From: Botryosphaeria dothidea
Taxonomy: Eukaryota; Ascomycota; Dothideomycetes; Botryosphaeriales; Botryosphaeriaceae
Assembly (NCBI GenBank): GCA_011503125.2
Contig: WWBZ02000016.1
Coordinates: 3,286,001 to 3,350,000, forward strand
Reading direction: 5' to 3'
Length of the DNA: 64,000 nt
Part shown: one piece after another, positions 1 to 11,458 of the stretch
How the letters are laid out: each line of letters opens with the position of its first letter
Numbering within the stretch: position 1 is the first letter of the stretch
Program-made: the position numbers and the translations under genes
Notes under the pieces: model-generated
What the model was told of the DNA's origin: nothing
Seen by the model: only the letters and a program-made list of their open reading frames with translations
Databases searched by the model: none

Positions 1-632
1 TGGTCGGCGCGCCCAAGCACGCCATCAAGGCCCTCGACGCCGGCGTCGACGTCGTGTGCGCGCAGGGCGGCGAGGGCGGCGGGCACACGGGCGACATCGC
101 CAACAGCATCCTCATCCCGGCCGTCGTCGACGTCGCCAAGAAGTACAAATCCCCGCTGACGGGCCAGCCGGCCATGGTGGTCGCCGCCGGCGGCATCTAC
201 GACGGCAGGGGCCTGGCGAGCAGCTTGATGCAGGGCGCGCAGGGCGTCTGGGTCGGCACGCGCTTCGTCGCCAGCGAGGAGGCCGGCTGCTCCAAGCTGC
301 ACAAGGAGGCCGTCGTCGAGGCCGACTTCACCGACACCCTGCGCACCCTCGTCATCAGCGGCCGTCCTCTGCGCGTCAAGCTCAACGACTACGTCAAGGA
401 GTGGGAGGCACATCCTGAGAAGATCAAGGAGCTGACGGATAAGGGCATCGTGCCTTTCGCTAAGGATATGGATGACGGTAAGGACGTAGATATACCCTTC
501 TTGATGGGCCAGGTCGCGGGCGTTATTAGAGATGTCAAGCCGGCACGGCAGATCGTGGAGGAGATGGTACAGGAGGCCGTGGATATGCTGAGACTGGGCC
601 AGAGTTATGTGGGGGCACAGAGTAAGTTGTGA
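1..632 (+). CDS. Nitronate monooxygenase (2-nitropropane dioxygenase family), 3' part
   Basis: This is the C-terminal part of an FMN-dependent nitronate monooxygenase, which oxidises alkyl nitronates to carbonyl compounds and nitrite. The frame is open from base 3, so the gene starts before the window. Visible family motifs are GGEGGGHTGD with its conserved active-site histidine, the glycine-rich stretch VVAAGGIYDGRGLA, and GAQGVWVGTRF, which binds the FMN phosphate in this TIM-barrel family. The gene ends at TGA 630-632. No intron is needed in the visible part. GTG 54 is in frame but internal to conserved sequence, so it is not the start. Codon use is strongly GC-biased in the first 400 bases and less so near the end. 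Confidence 0.9.
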   Translation, partial: VGAPKHAIKALDAGVDVVCAQGGEGGGHTGDIANSILIPAVVDVAKKYKSPLTGQPAMVVAAGGIYDGRGLASSLMQGAQGVWVGTRFVASEEAGCSKLHKEAVVEADFTDTLRTLVISGRPLRVKLNDYVKEWEAHPEKIKELTDKGIVPFAKDMDDGKDVDIPFLMGQVAGVIRDVKPARQIVEEMVQEAVDMLRLGQSYVGAQSKL

Positions 633-1028
633 GGTCTGTTTTGCCAGTGCTGTTTGTCACGACTCGTGACGATTTTTTGATTATTCAAGGACATTTGGTT
701 GGACTGGAAGCTGGTGGGAAGAAGTAACGGCACGGCATTCAATCAGCTTGAATGAGCATCACGGTGTAAGGTTCTGCAGCGGAATTACGTTTTTATATGG
801 ATCTTTACTCAGGGTTAGGGTACATACGTAAAAGGCAAGAAGTCCGAAATAGATCACCGATCATATTATAGGTGCCAACATGATGTCCCGTTAATGCCTT
901 TCTATGCCTAGTAACGTCCAAACATCAACCCCGGCGCTCGAGGCAGAAATCATGGTGAGAAGAAAAATAGAATATCTATACAACACTACATAAGCTATCT
1001 CATTTAAGCTCATAAATATCACTCCTGA
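633..1028. other. Intergenic, convergent 3' ends
   Basis: This gap of about 400 bases lies between the 3' ends of the nitronate monooxygenase and dolichol kinase genes. It is AT-richer than its neighbours and must hold both 3' UTRs. I see no open frame or RNA gene in it. Confidence 0.6.
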
Positions 1029-4000
1029 CTAAACCCCCAGCCCTCTAACCACCAACCACAACACCACCGGCACAACCACATTGTCATTCCCGCCGGTCAG
1101 CACCGCCTCCATAAAACTCGCCGCCACACCCGCCACCGCCGCCTTCACCACATCCGCCCCCCTCACCAGCCGCAGAACCTCTCCAGCGCCCGGTACGAGC
1201 GCCTCCGCTCCATCGCCGACGGTACCGCCAACGCCATCCCACTGGCCCAGCCTCAACCACGCCTTCCCGAACACCAGCCCGACCGCCACCGCTCCCGCGA
1301 ACGCCACGCTGCCCTCGAGACTCTTCCCGCCGAGCCAGGGCCACTTCCTGCGACCCCAGCGACGGCCGATCAGCGAGGCCGCGGCATCACCCATGCCGAC
1401 GCAAACCACGCCGGCGACCATGCTGACGTCGCGAGGACCGTGGATCTCCCATCCCAGCCATGGCTTGTCGTCGCTGGTACGCGGCGTGTCTGCAAGGCTG
1501 AGCCACAGGGGGATGGCGCAGCCGATGAGGAGGAAGATGTGGCTGACGACGACGGGGCCCCTGAGGTCGCGGCCATCGACGTAGGGGGTGAGGAAGTAAG
1601 CGAGGGGCTTCGAGAGCGGGGGCAGCTGGGCCGCGCGGATGAGGTCGAGCAGGCAGAAGACGGAGAGGACGAGGGCAAGGGTGAGGGCGATGAAGCAGGG
1701 GTCGACGAAGATGGTCGGGAGCAGCATGGCGACCATCATGCCGTGGAAGACCTTGCGGCGCGTGTCGACCTCGACGGTCGTCGAGAGCGAGAGCACCGTC
1801 GCCATGCCGAGGATCAGGATGAGGACCCAGTAGCCGGTTATCGCAAGGCGGGTGTTGGCGGGGCCGCCGAGGATGATGTGCCGAACAAATTCGGCACGGC
1901 TGAGGTTGGCCAGATCGCCGGTCGAAAAGTCTGGGAGTAAAGGAAGAGCAACCCAGCTATCAAGGCCCCAGTCAAATATCCAGAAGCGGACGTCGCGAAT
2001 ATTGCCCAAAAGATAACCGATTGCCCAACCGAAAGGCTCTTGGCCGCTCAGAGCATATTTTCCGATATACATCCTGATCGGTACAAGAACTAGGAGAACC
2101 ATAGCCACGTAGGTATATCCAGCATACAGCCACCGCCTGAGGGCTGCCTGGGTTGGTGTAAGCGCAAGGAATGACTGCGCGTATGACTGCTTTCTGCGCT
2201 TGGTTCTAATTGCGGTAGCGCGCGTTGTGTCTTTGCGAGTGTCAACGGTGGACAGGGTGTGTCTCCTTGCTCTGCGGTCCACCAAAGAGCTAGATTGCTT
2301 GGAAGGCAAAAGGGCGTCCCGGAAGGCTTCATATGCTAGTCGAGTGCCAGCCGATGCTGCGCGGCCAATCGTTCCTGGTGCAGATTCAACAGGCTTGAGT
2401 CTGAGATCGTCCGAAAGATGACCGGGGAAGGCATCTTCATCAGCGTCGCTTTCCGAGGAAGCCCGTCCTGTTCTGCTCACAGACCGTGATAGATTTGAGC
2501 GAAGACCAGCGTTCAAAATATCCAAGAAAGTCTGCTGGGCCTTAATGATACGGCCAGCGCGCCTGAACCTCCATTTCGGTATCCGCGCTAGCGCGACATT
2601 CCACCGCAAAGTGTGGCCGCAGAAAAGGAACAATGAGACTCCACCCATCCAGAGAATGGACTTCAAAATTGTCATCTGCGGACTTGTCGAGAATAGGAGA
2701 AGATCGATGAGGGATACGGATAGCAGATGCAACTCAGCCGGGAGAAGGCTGGTTGTAGTGAGATGATAGAGTGGTGGAAGAAGCGCTTGGTGAAGCGCAA
2801 ACAAGGATGCGATAGTCTCTGAATCGAGCCGATCCGCTGGTGCCTTGAGTAGATAAGGTTTTGCCGCGGTGATTTTCGAGGGTATATCCGTATGCTCCGA
2901 TATTATAAGAGGAATAAGTGAAACGAACCAATGCTCCATGCTGTAGCCAGCGCCGCGACCATACGAAGGAATAAGCAGCGGCGGAAGAGCTGACGCTGCA
3001 AGAACAATATTGGGCAGGAGAAGCTTCTCCATGAAGGGGTATAGTGACAAAGAAACAAGAATTGGTACTGCCGCCGGGTACAGCAATGGGGCCGGGTCGA
3101 AGGCAGCGGGAACATGTATACGACTCCCGAATTTCGGACGTCCGTCTTTTGAACTCGTCCGCGGGAACAGAAGAAGCCGTAGAGGATAGAGCAAGATGAG
3201 CAGTGCGTAGACGGCGATGTACGCGACCAGCTCTGCTGGATCCAACGTTAGCATTTCTCCTTCCAAGAAATCATTGATTGGAGCCCTACCTCTGCTCCAC
3301 GCATCCAAACTCTTCATCACCACTGCCCCACCCAGCACCACTACGCCAATAACCCCCAGAAGCGCGACCTCGCAACCCCTTCTCAACAGCTCCGCCCTCC
3401 TCCTCTTCGCATACCTCTCCCTCTCCCTCTTCACCTCTTCATCCACTTCTACATCCCCTGCCTTGTCTCCTTCCCTCCTTCTCCTCGGCCCCTCCTGGAA
3501 ATAGTAGTAGCCGTCGGCACCCAGCCTCCTCCCTTCCTCCTCCAACATGTTCGGCGTCAAGATGCCCGAATCGCTCGCCGCATCATTGCTCCTCACTCTG
3601 CGCAATCCCTTGTGCGGCCTCAGGGGCGGCGCTGGCAGCGCCTTCACGAAACTGTACCCCTCATCGTCGGCCTCGGTTCCGCTCTCGCTCATGCTGCGCG
3701 ACGGCGTCGGCGCCGTTGCTGGCGCGGCCAGGGGAGTGCGCGCGTACCCCAAGGAGGCCTGGACGGCATTGTTCTCGTTGTCCGAGGAGTGGGAGGAGCT
3801 CCACTCGGGAGATGCTGAAGAGCTCTGCTGGTTCTGGGACTCGGACGGGTTGAAGGGGCGCGATTGGCGGCGGTGGTAGGGATGCGGCGAGCGGTTCAAG
3901 AAGCGGAGGGCATCCGGTGCGCCGTTGAGCTGCGCATCATTGGCAGCGGCGGGTGAGAGGGTGGTGGCATCGTGGGAGGTCTTTGCGACGGGCGGAGGTC

Positions 4001-4088
4001 GGTGGTCCTCGGCGGTGGGAGATGACGACGACAGCGGCAGCGTCGAAGTGGGAGGCTCAGGTGGCTCGTCGGTGTCGATAGAAATCAT
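1029..4088 (-). CDS. SEC59: Dolichol kinase (Sec59-like), 1019 aa
   Basis: Likely the CTP-dependent dolichol kinase of the ER membrane, which makes dolichyl phosphate for N-glycosylation, O-mannosylation and GPI anchors. The C-terminal third is diagnostic: RRKVFHG, a polytopic hydrophobic core, and the CTP-binding block GDAAASLIGRRWG followed by GGKSLEGS at about residues 895-925. The first 240 residues are low-complexity and rich in S, P and E, ending in a KRERERYAKRRR stretch before the first membrane segment. The protein is about twice the length of yeast Sec59, mainly through this N-terminal extension and extra membrane segments. It is a single uninterrupted exon starting at ATG 4088. Family assignment is secure; kinase activity is inferred. 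Confidence 0.88.
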   Translation of the reverse strand: MISIDTDEPPEPPTSTLPLSSSSPTAEDHRPPPVAKTSHDATTLSPAAANDAQLNGAPDALRFLNRSPHPYHRRQSRPFNPSESQNQQSSSASPEWSSSHSSDNENNAVQASLGYARTPLAAPATAPTPSRSMSESGTEADDEGYSFVKALPAPPLRPHKGLRRVRSNDAASDSGILTPNMLEEEGRRLGADGYYYFQEGPRRRREGDKAGDVEVDEEVKRERERYAKRRRAELLRRGCEVALLGVIGVVVLGGAVVMKSLDAWSRGRAPINDFLEGEMLTLDPAELVAYIAVYALLILLYPLRLLLFPRTSSKDGRPKFGSRIHVPAAFDPAPLLYPAAVPILVSLSLYPFMEKLLLPNIVLAASALPPLLIPSYGRGAGYSMEHWFVSLIPLIISEHTDIPSKITAAKPYLLKAPADRLDSETIASLFALHQALLPPLYHLTTTSLLPAELHLLSVSLIDLLLFSTSPQMTILKSILWMGGVSLFLFCGHTLRWNVALARIPKWRFRRAGRIIKAQQTFLDILNAGLRSNLSRSVSRTGRASSESDADEDAFPGHLSDDLRLKPVESAPGTIGRAASAGTRLAYEAFRDALLPSKQSSSLVDRRARRHTLSTVDTRKDTTRATAIRTKRRKQSYAQSFLALTPTQAALRRWLYAGYTYVAMVLLVLVPIRMYIGKYALSGQEPFGWAIGYLLGNIRDVRFWIFDWGLDSWVALPLLPDFSTGDLANLSRAEFVRHIILGGPANTRLAITGYWVLILILGMATVLSLSTTVEVDTRRKVFHGMMVAMLLPTIFVDPCFIALTLALVLSVFCLLDLIRAAQLPPLSKPLAYFLTPYVDGRDLRGPVVVSHIFLLIGCAIPLWLSLADTPRTSDDKPWLGWEIHGPRDVSMVAGVVCVGMGDAAASLIGRRWGRRKWPWLGGKSLEGSVAFAGAVAVGLVFGKAWLRLGQWDGVGGTVGDGAEALVPGAGEVLRLVRGADVVKAAVAGVAASFMEAVLTGGNDNVVVPVVLWLVVRGLGV

Positions 4089-4703
4089 GTCGTTGGTGGT
4101 GCAGGAAGATCAAACGAGCGAATCATGACACATGGCCGCGCATTAGATTTGAGGGTGTTTGTGGAAGGGGATGGCGAACACGGAGAGTCTGGAGACGTGG
4201 TTCCATTCTTCTGATTCACATGTCACAGCCCTGAGCGTTGAGCGGTGCCGTTGGGGGCGCAGGCCGCCAGCGACGTCAGCGCGAGGCAATGCCCCGTTGC
4301 CGGAGAAGAGCAGCCCAAATGCGCGGCCTTCAGCCCTGCAGCTTGCGCATTGTCGCCATTGTGATGCTCCCGCGCCTTCGCTGTGGCTGCGCATCCCCGA
4401 ATTGACTGCGGTTGACGTCAGTCTCCGCCTCCCTTTAAAGCATCCCGACTCGCGCGCGCCAAGCTCTGCGTCACCACCATCGCAATCTGTGCGAAATCAC
4501 GACAACCTTTCACAGTTGACCATGTAAATACATTCATTTCGAGACCTTTGTCGTTTGGATTCGAAATACTCATCCGGAACCTGACAGCTCCATCCGGCTT
4601 GTGCCGTGTGTGCCGTCTACCATCAGCCTACCCATGCATAACCGGCCATATATATCCCGCCCGTAATAACAATCCAAATGGCGCCACCCAATGCGAGTAT
4701 TGT
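4089..4703. other. Intergenic, SEC59 upstream region and APE2 3' UTR
   Basis: The 615-base gap contains the 5' region of the dolichol kinase gene and the 3' end of the aminopeptidase gene; both read leftward. The short plus-strand frames here have no family features. No RNA gene was recognised. Confidence 0.5.
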
Positions 4704-7645
4704 TTACAAGTATCCGTGCTCCTTGAGGAAAGCTTGCACGTCGGAGCTATCCCGCGAGATCCAGTTGGACTTGGCTCGGATCGCATCCAGCGCCTGAGCC
4801 AGGCTCTGGTCGAAGCCCTTGGTGCTGCGCTTGCCGAAGAACTCCTCGATGCGTTCCATGTGCTCCTTGCGCGTGAAGCTGGACGTACAAATCGACACGA
4901 CAGTACCCAACATCGTCAGGCCAGGAGGCAGCTTCTTCTCTAATTCCTCCCAGTGCTCCGTCATCCACTTCCAGAGAGCTTCAATACCCTCTCTGTGCGT
5001 ACGCAGTCCACCAAGAGGCAGGTAGATGTCCTGACCCTTGACCTCGTCACTAAGCGGAAGAGCCAGCGTCCTTTGGATCAACTCCGGCTGCTTGGCGCGC
5101 CCAATCGCACGCAAGGCCGTGTTGCGCTCGTCGCTAGTCTTTGCCGTGCGGTACTCGTTCAATACGGCATCATACTCCGCAGCTCCGCCATACGTCAGAA
5201 CAATTCCATACACGCTGGCACGGATGTTCGGGTGGATCGCTGTCTTGTCACCCTTCTTGAACTTCTCGAACATGTCGAACGCAGCCTTCTTTACTGCCTC
5301 GTCACCCGACAGACCGGCAGCGCCGAAGAGCAAAGACTTGAACTGCTGCTCAATGTGACCGTCACTGTCCTTGAACTCCCAGCCAAGCTCATGGGCCTTG
5401 TCATTGACGAGCTTCAGCTGGAACTTCTTGAGCGCATTCCTGACCATGTCATCCTCAAAGATCCACGCCGAGCGGAGAGAGCCCACACGAGCAGTAAGCT
5501 CATCCCACACGACGAACTCTGGCTCAGACTTGAAACCCTCAAGCAGGGAGAGAAGGCCAGAAGTCTTCTGGTAGCCAGAGGCGGCCAAGGCACCTGCATC
5601 AGCAATCATGCCGGCGCGGTCCTCGACAGAGAGGAGACCCTTCTTGGCAGCTTCTCCAAGCTTCTGAAGACGCTCAGGAGAGTAGGAGGTCCTATAGATA
5701 CCGGAGTGGTCGGCGTTGACCTTGAAGAAGTCAAGATCATTAACCTTAAAGTCTGCTTCCCGAGACGTTAAAGTGACATCTTCGTTGATTCCCTCCGAGG
5801 TGCGAAGGCCAAGGAATACGGGGTAAAGGACTTTGTCTTCCTCAGGCTTGACATCCGCCGTACGCAAGAACCTGTTCTGCTTGACGTGGATAGAACCAGA
5901 TTCGGGCTTTTCAGTAACTGTAACGACAGGAAAGCCGACGTTCTTCGTCCAGATATCCATGACCTTCTCAACATCCTTGCCACTAGCATCACTCAAAGCC
6001 GCCCAGAGGTCACCAGTCTGGGTGTTGCCGTAAGCATGCTTCTTGAGGTAACGGCGGATTCCTTCCATAAAAGTTTCTTCGCCCAAGTACTTGGAAATCA
6101 TGCGTAGAACGCAAGATCCCTTGGAGTAGGAGATGGCATCGAAGATCTGGTTAATCTCATCGGCGCGCTTGACAGGAACCTCAATAGGATGGCTGGACCT
6201 CAGAGAATCGAGGGACAGAGCGCTCTGCAGGTTGTCGGTAACGTAGCCCTGCCAGACCTTCCACTCGGGGTAGAAGGCGTTGCACGAGTACCACGACATC
6301 CAGGTGGCAAAGCCCTCGTTCAACCAGAGGCCATCCCAGAAGTCCATAGTCACAAGGTTACCGAACCACTGATGAGCCAACTCGTGCTGGACAACCTCGG
6401 CAACACGCTGCTTGGTAGAGGCACCGCTAGTCTTCTCGTCGAAGAGCAGATCAACGACACGGTAGGTAACGAGGCCCCAGTTCTCCATGGCACCAGCACT
6501 GAAGTCGGGAATAGCCACCATGTCCATCTTCGGGAGCGGGAACTTGCTATCGAACTTCTTCTCGTAGAAGTCAAGGGTCTTGGCGGCAAGGTCCAAGGAG
6601 AACTTGCCGTGGTTAATGTCCCTATCCGGAGTCGCGAAGACTCTCACAGGGACACGGAAGTCATTGGTCTCAATGACATTGAGCTCTCCGACTATGAAGG
6701 CCAGAAGGTATGTGGACATCAATGGGGTCTTGCGGAAAGTGACGGCCTTCTTCTTACCGCCAGTGATCTGGGAATCCACCTCCTTCTCCGAAACAGCGTC
6801 CATGTTGCTCAAGCAAGTGAGCTCCTTGTCGGCGACGAGCGTGATGGTGAACTCAGCCTTGAGAGCAGGCTCGTCAAAGCAAGGGAATGCTCTCCTAGCA
6901 TCGGTGGGCTCCATCTGAGTGGTGGCCAGGTACTTCGTCGAACCATCAGCACTATTGTATGACGACCGGTAGAAACCGGCCATGTTGTTGTTCAGCACAC
7001 CAGTGAAGGTCTGAACGAGCTGGGCCTTGCTGCCGGCGGGGATTGTATCCTTGAAGGAGATCTTGGTTGTTTGGGTATCTTCATTGTAGGAAAGGTCGGG
7101 GCTGGAGGCGATGACGGAGTCGCCAGACTTGACGGTGGTCGAGTGGAGCTTAAGGTCGAGGGTGTTCAGGGAGATGGAGTTGGTATCTTCGACAACGTCA
7201 AGGCTGGGCGCGAGGGTTAATAGGCTGTGGGATCGTGGGAGCAGATGAAGGACACGTACTCAATTACAACCTTGCCCTCGTACGTGAAGTCGCCGTCCAG
7301 CTTGGGCTCGAGCGTGAGGTCATAGTGGACGGGCTTGACGTTCTTGGGCAGGACCTCTCTACCCTTCGTGACGTCGATGGAGCTGGAGGCATCGGCCTCG
7401 TGGCCGAAATGCTTACACATGTTGAGAGCTCTGCGATGTGAACAGTACCGGACGAAGCGGGGGAATGGTTTGGTGGTGTTCCTGGAGGAGGGGTAGCGGG
7501 ACTGGACGGTGGGGTTGATGTAGTAGCTCCGAGCGGCAACAGCCTGTGCTGCTGTTTGGGGCTGGAAGCTGCCGCCGTAGGTCAGGCGGGCCCGCGGCGG
7601 GCAGAACCGCGCAAACGGTAGCACACCACGACCGGATGTGATCAT
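4704..7645 (-). CDS. APE2: M1-family aminopeptidase (Ape2/Aap1-like), 2 exons, 961 aa
   Basis: Zinc metallo-aminopeptidase of family M1 that removes N-terminal residues from peptides. Exons are 7645-7260 and 7203-4704; the 56-nt intron (7259-7204) has donor GTACGT and acceptor CCCAG, and the exons total 962 codons. The exopeptidase motif GAMENWG is at about residues 366-372. The zinc site HELAHQW has ligands H402 and H406, with the third ligand E425 in WLNEGF. The C-terminal half is the helical domain usual for the family. The first 75 residues are basic and poor in acidic residues, like a mitochondrial presequence. A second ATG at 7420 (MCKHFGHE) begins the part that resembles cytosolic homologues, so two start sites giving two locations are possible. 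Confidence 0.93.
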
Positions 7646-9152
7646 TTACACCGCTTTTGAGATAGCGGTAAGACTTAGATCAGATCGGAGGAGCAAGTTG
7701 GCGATGAGATGCTGCAAAGCCGGGCCTGGGATGGAAGGTGCCCTTGCAGCCGTCGCCGGTCATGCGTGCGCACGTCCCACGACTGGTGCGTTTTTCGCGC
7801 TTCGCCCGCCAACTGCAGGTTTTTCTCCTCCACCTACAAACGAACCGCCATCTGCCGCATCTCACGCCTCGTCAGCTTCTGCTCAATGTACAGCGAGGAT
7901 TGAGGTGTCAGGTGTTGCAGATCTCGGTTCCGCAAGCCAGTCCTCTCAGCCGCCGTTCTTCGATACAGTGGCTGGTGTTCTGACATTCCTGTCAGTCTTG
8001 CAAGATGAACGCCGCGTGTTTGAGGAATCCATGATGGCTTTTGCGTTCATGGCTTTCCATAGGTTAAGCGCAACATAGGTGCTGCTCCTGAGGGATTTTG
8101 CAGCAGCTAGGAAGACGGCGGAGGCTGCCATGGTAGCGACTTTCATGGGCTGTCTGCTAAGTGCTTACACTCCTTTGTCCTGCAAAGGAGACGCCCTTCA
8201 AATCACTTGCAGTAGATTGTATCACTGCTGATCTCCGCTCACGCGAGACATTGCTGGATGTAATGGCCGCGGTACAGCAGATCTCACTGCTCTTCATTCT
8301 GCCAGTCTATGGGCATAGATTTCGAAACCGAAGACCCGTCCGTCGGCTTAGGTGCGTGGCTATTCGCGGCAATGGCCAGTGGACTGCACGTATAGCTTAC
8401 AAGGGTACGCTTGCAGAGAATTCGTACTGCAGGTCTCTCTACCAGACATAGTCGCAGAGCCGAGACCAGGGTCGCGTCAATCACGGAGGTTCAAGATCAA
8501 AAGACAAGGACACTGCCACAGGAGTAAAGGTGGCAGGCTAAGGTCAGTCGTGGACCTTCAGCACGACATGCTGTTCCCGGCTCAGACCCATGTACGGAGC
8601 AGAGCAAAGGCTGGCGGTATGTACGGCGGATCATTGCGCTCCCTCTCATGGCGAACAAGAGAGGAACCGCACCCAAGATCCATCGCTGGAGTCCGTTCTC
8701 CACTCAACTGACGGTTTTCGTTCTCATGGGCACGCATCAGTCCGTAGACTACGGCACCTCCATCGAAAATGCTTTTATGTGAGTGTTAAAATTTGCGTTT
8801 GGTGAAGAAAAAAAGTCGTAGACGCGCGCGACGCAGAAGTTTTGTAGGAGTGCGCTCCGAGAATCAGCCGAGGTGCGGGCCGCTCGGCTGCCGAGTCACG
8901 TGGAAGAAGGAGATGTGCACAGCCAGAAGGAGCGAGCGCGCGGGCACGGGCCACGCGCGGCAGTGACGCAGCTGCAGGTGCTTTTTTCCCTGTGCTGCGG
9001 GCGCTGGGCGCGGGGCACCCACTCTGACTGGAATTTATTTGGAGAGCCAAAGCGATTTCGGCCAAACTTAGCAACAAACCACCAAAATTTCCTTCACCCA
9101 CCCGGCCCCAGACTCGTGCTGCCATTGCCTCTCCTGAGTCCTGCCTCTCACA
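7646..9152. other. Intergenic between APE2 and the ATIC gene
   Basis: Divergent 1.5-kb region between two plus/minus gene starts. No known family is visible. One 50-codon minus-strand frame (ATG 7986 to TAG 7834) reads like a small charged protein, with RDLQHLTPQSS and KLTRREMRQM as typical stretches. A second short minus frame starts at 8146 (MKVATMAASAV). They might be pieces of one small gene, but I found no convincing splice junction. The last 250 bases before 9153 are GC-rich and should hold the purine-gene promoter. Confidence 0.35.
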
Positions 9153-11458
9153 ATGGCCACCGACGCGTCGTCGCAGAAGATCGGTATGCCGCTGTCCGTC
9201 TGCTGTGCGCCTGCCACCCCGCTGACTTCCGTGCCCAGCTATCATCAGCGTCTTCAACAAGACCGTACGTGCGCGCCACCCCGCAATCCGTCTGAGCCAA
9301 TGGAAGCATTGACAATCGTAACACACAGGGTCTTTTGGATCTCACCAAGGGCCTTGTCAAGAACAATGTGAGGTGAGCATCGCCATGTTTTGTTTTCAGC
9401 CTCATGTCATATCTGCGATTTGTGGCGAGCTCCAATCAACGCACGCCTGATTCATATGCGAGCCCGCGCAGTCCGTCTGAGGCTCTGCATGTCCGCCACC
9501 TTCGTCAGCCGCCATCCTATGCCATTCATCGCCCCTACCTTTAAGAGAAAAGCATCCCGCTGATCCGCATGTCAGGGTTCTGGCCTCCGGCGGTACCGCC
9601 AAGATGATCCGGGAGGGTGGCTTCCCCGTCGAGGATATCTCCGCCATCACCAAGGCCCCGGAGATGCTTGGCGGACGCGTCAAGACCCTGCACCCTGCCG
9701 TCCACGGCGGCCTCCTTGCCCGCGAGGTCCCCTCGGACCAGCAGGATTTGGTGAAGAAACCAGTCAGCCGATTATCTGATCCTGTGCTGACTTTTCTGTT
9801 AGGCCGACCAGAACATCAAGAAGATTGACTTCTGCATCTGCAACCTGTATGCGCATGACCTGTCTATTTCTAAGGTCAAGAAGTGCTGATGATGCCCCAT
9901 CTAGCTATCCTTTCCAGGAGACCGTCTCGAAGATTAATGTCACCATTCCCGAGGCTGTCGAAGACATCGACATCGGCGGTGTCACCCTGCTTCGCGCTGC
10001 CGCAAAGAACCACAGCAGGGTCACCATTCTCTCTGACCCTGAAGACTACCATGACTTCCTTACCGAGCTCGAGCAGAAGGGTGAGATCTCCGAGCAGAAG
10101 AGGCAACTCTATGCCCTGAAGGCCTTCTCTCACACCGCCGACTACGACACTGCTATATCCGACTTCTTCCGTAAGCAATATGCTGGCGATGGCACCCAGA
10201 ACGTCTCTCTGCGCTACGGCACCAATCCCCACCAGAAGCCTGCCGCTGCTTTTGTCCGGGACGGCCGTCTCCCCTTCAAGGTTCTTGGTGGCGCCCCTGG
10301 CTATGTCAACTTGCTTGATGCTCTCAACGCTTGGCCCCTCGTCAAAGAGCTCAAGAACGCTCTAGGCCTTCCTGCTGCTGCCTCTTTCAAACATGTCTCC
10401 CCCGCTGGTGCCGCCATTGGCGTGCCGCTCTCCGAGTCTGAGAGGAAGGTCTACATGGTCGATGACATCGTTGGCATCGAGAAGTCCGGCCTTGCCCAGG
10501 CTTATGCTAGGGCTCGTGGTGCCGACCGTATGTCCAGCTTCGGTGACATGATTGCTCTTTCCGATGAGGTCGATGTGCCCACCGCCAAGATCATCTCTCG
10601 CGAAGTTTCTGACGGTGTTATCGCCCCTGCTTACCAGCCCGAGGCCCTTGAGATTCTCAAGAAGAAGAAGGGTGGCAAGTACCTTGTTCTCCAGATGGAC
10701 TTTGAGTTTGAGCCCCCGGTCATGGAGTCTCGCACCGTTTACGGCATCAACTTGTCGCAGCACCGTAATGATGCCAAGATCTCGCCGGCCACTTTCGGCA
10801 CCATCATCACCCCTAAGGATGGCAACCTCCCCGAGTCTGCTCTCCGCGACCTGACCGTCGCCACCATTGCCCTGAAGTACACTCAGTCCAACTCGGTCTG
10901 CTACGCGCTCAATGGCCAGGTCGTTGGCCTTGGTGCTGGCCAGCAGAGCCGCATTCACTGCACTCGTCTTGCCGGCGACAAGGCCGACAACTGGTGGATG
11001 CGCTTCCATGAGCGCACTCTTGGCCTGAAGTTCAAGAAGGGCACCAAGCGTCCTGACAAGAGCAACGCCATCGATCTCCTCTGCAGCGGTTCCGTTCCCA
11101 AGTCCGGCCCCGAGCGCGAGGACTTTGAGAACTTCTTCGAGGAGGTCCCCAAGACGTTCACCGAGGAGGAGAGGACGGAATGGCTGTCCAAGCTCACTGA
11201 GGTGGCGGTCAGCAGTGATGCTTTCGTAAGTTTGTCCGCCATATTGCCACATTACCACATGCCATAAGAGGAAATTTTCTTTGCTGACACAATGACAAAT
11301 AGTTCCCCTTCATCGACAACGTCTACCGCGCCGCTCGCTCCGGCGTCAAGTACATCGCCGCTCCTAGCGGTTCTCAGAATGACCAGTTCGTCTTCTCGAC
11401 CGCCGAGAAGCTCGGTATCACCTTCGTGGAGCAGCACATCCGCCTGTTCCACCACTAA
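9153..11458 (+). CDS. ADE16: Bifunctional AICAR transformylase/IMP cyclohydrolase, 7 exons, 598 aa
   Basis: Catalyses the last two steps of purine synthesis: formylation of AICAR with 10-formyl-THF, then cyclisation to IMP. Exons: 9153-9183, 9239-9264, 9329-9372, 9576-9750, 9803-9846, 9905-11225 and 11303-11458; together 599 codons. The N-terminal MGS-like cyclohydrolase domain reads [20 protein letters not shown] and [16 protein letters not shown]. The transformylase domain follows, with LRYGTNPHQ, the catalytic KHVSPAGAA segment and [19 protein letters not shown]. The gene ends with the family-typical [11 protein letters not shown]. Five of six introns are clustered in the first 750 coding bases. 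One donor is unusual (GTGAAG at 9751). The yeast paralogues are ADE16 and ADE17; I cannot say which is closer. Confidence 0.95.

Noticed and set aside
6189..6962. 257-codon frame antisense to the aminopeptidase
   Set aside because: It is a shadow of the conserved M1 peptidase coding sequence on the other strand; the same applies to the long antisense frames over the ATIC, PRP39, DAHP synthase and Q-rich genes.
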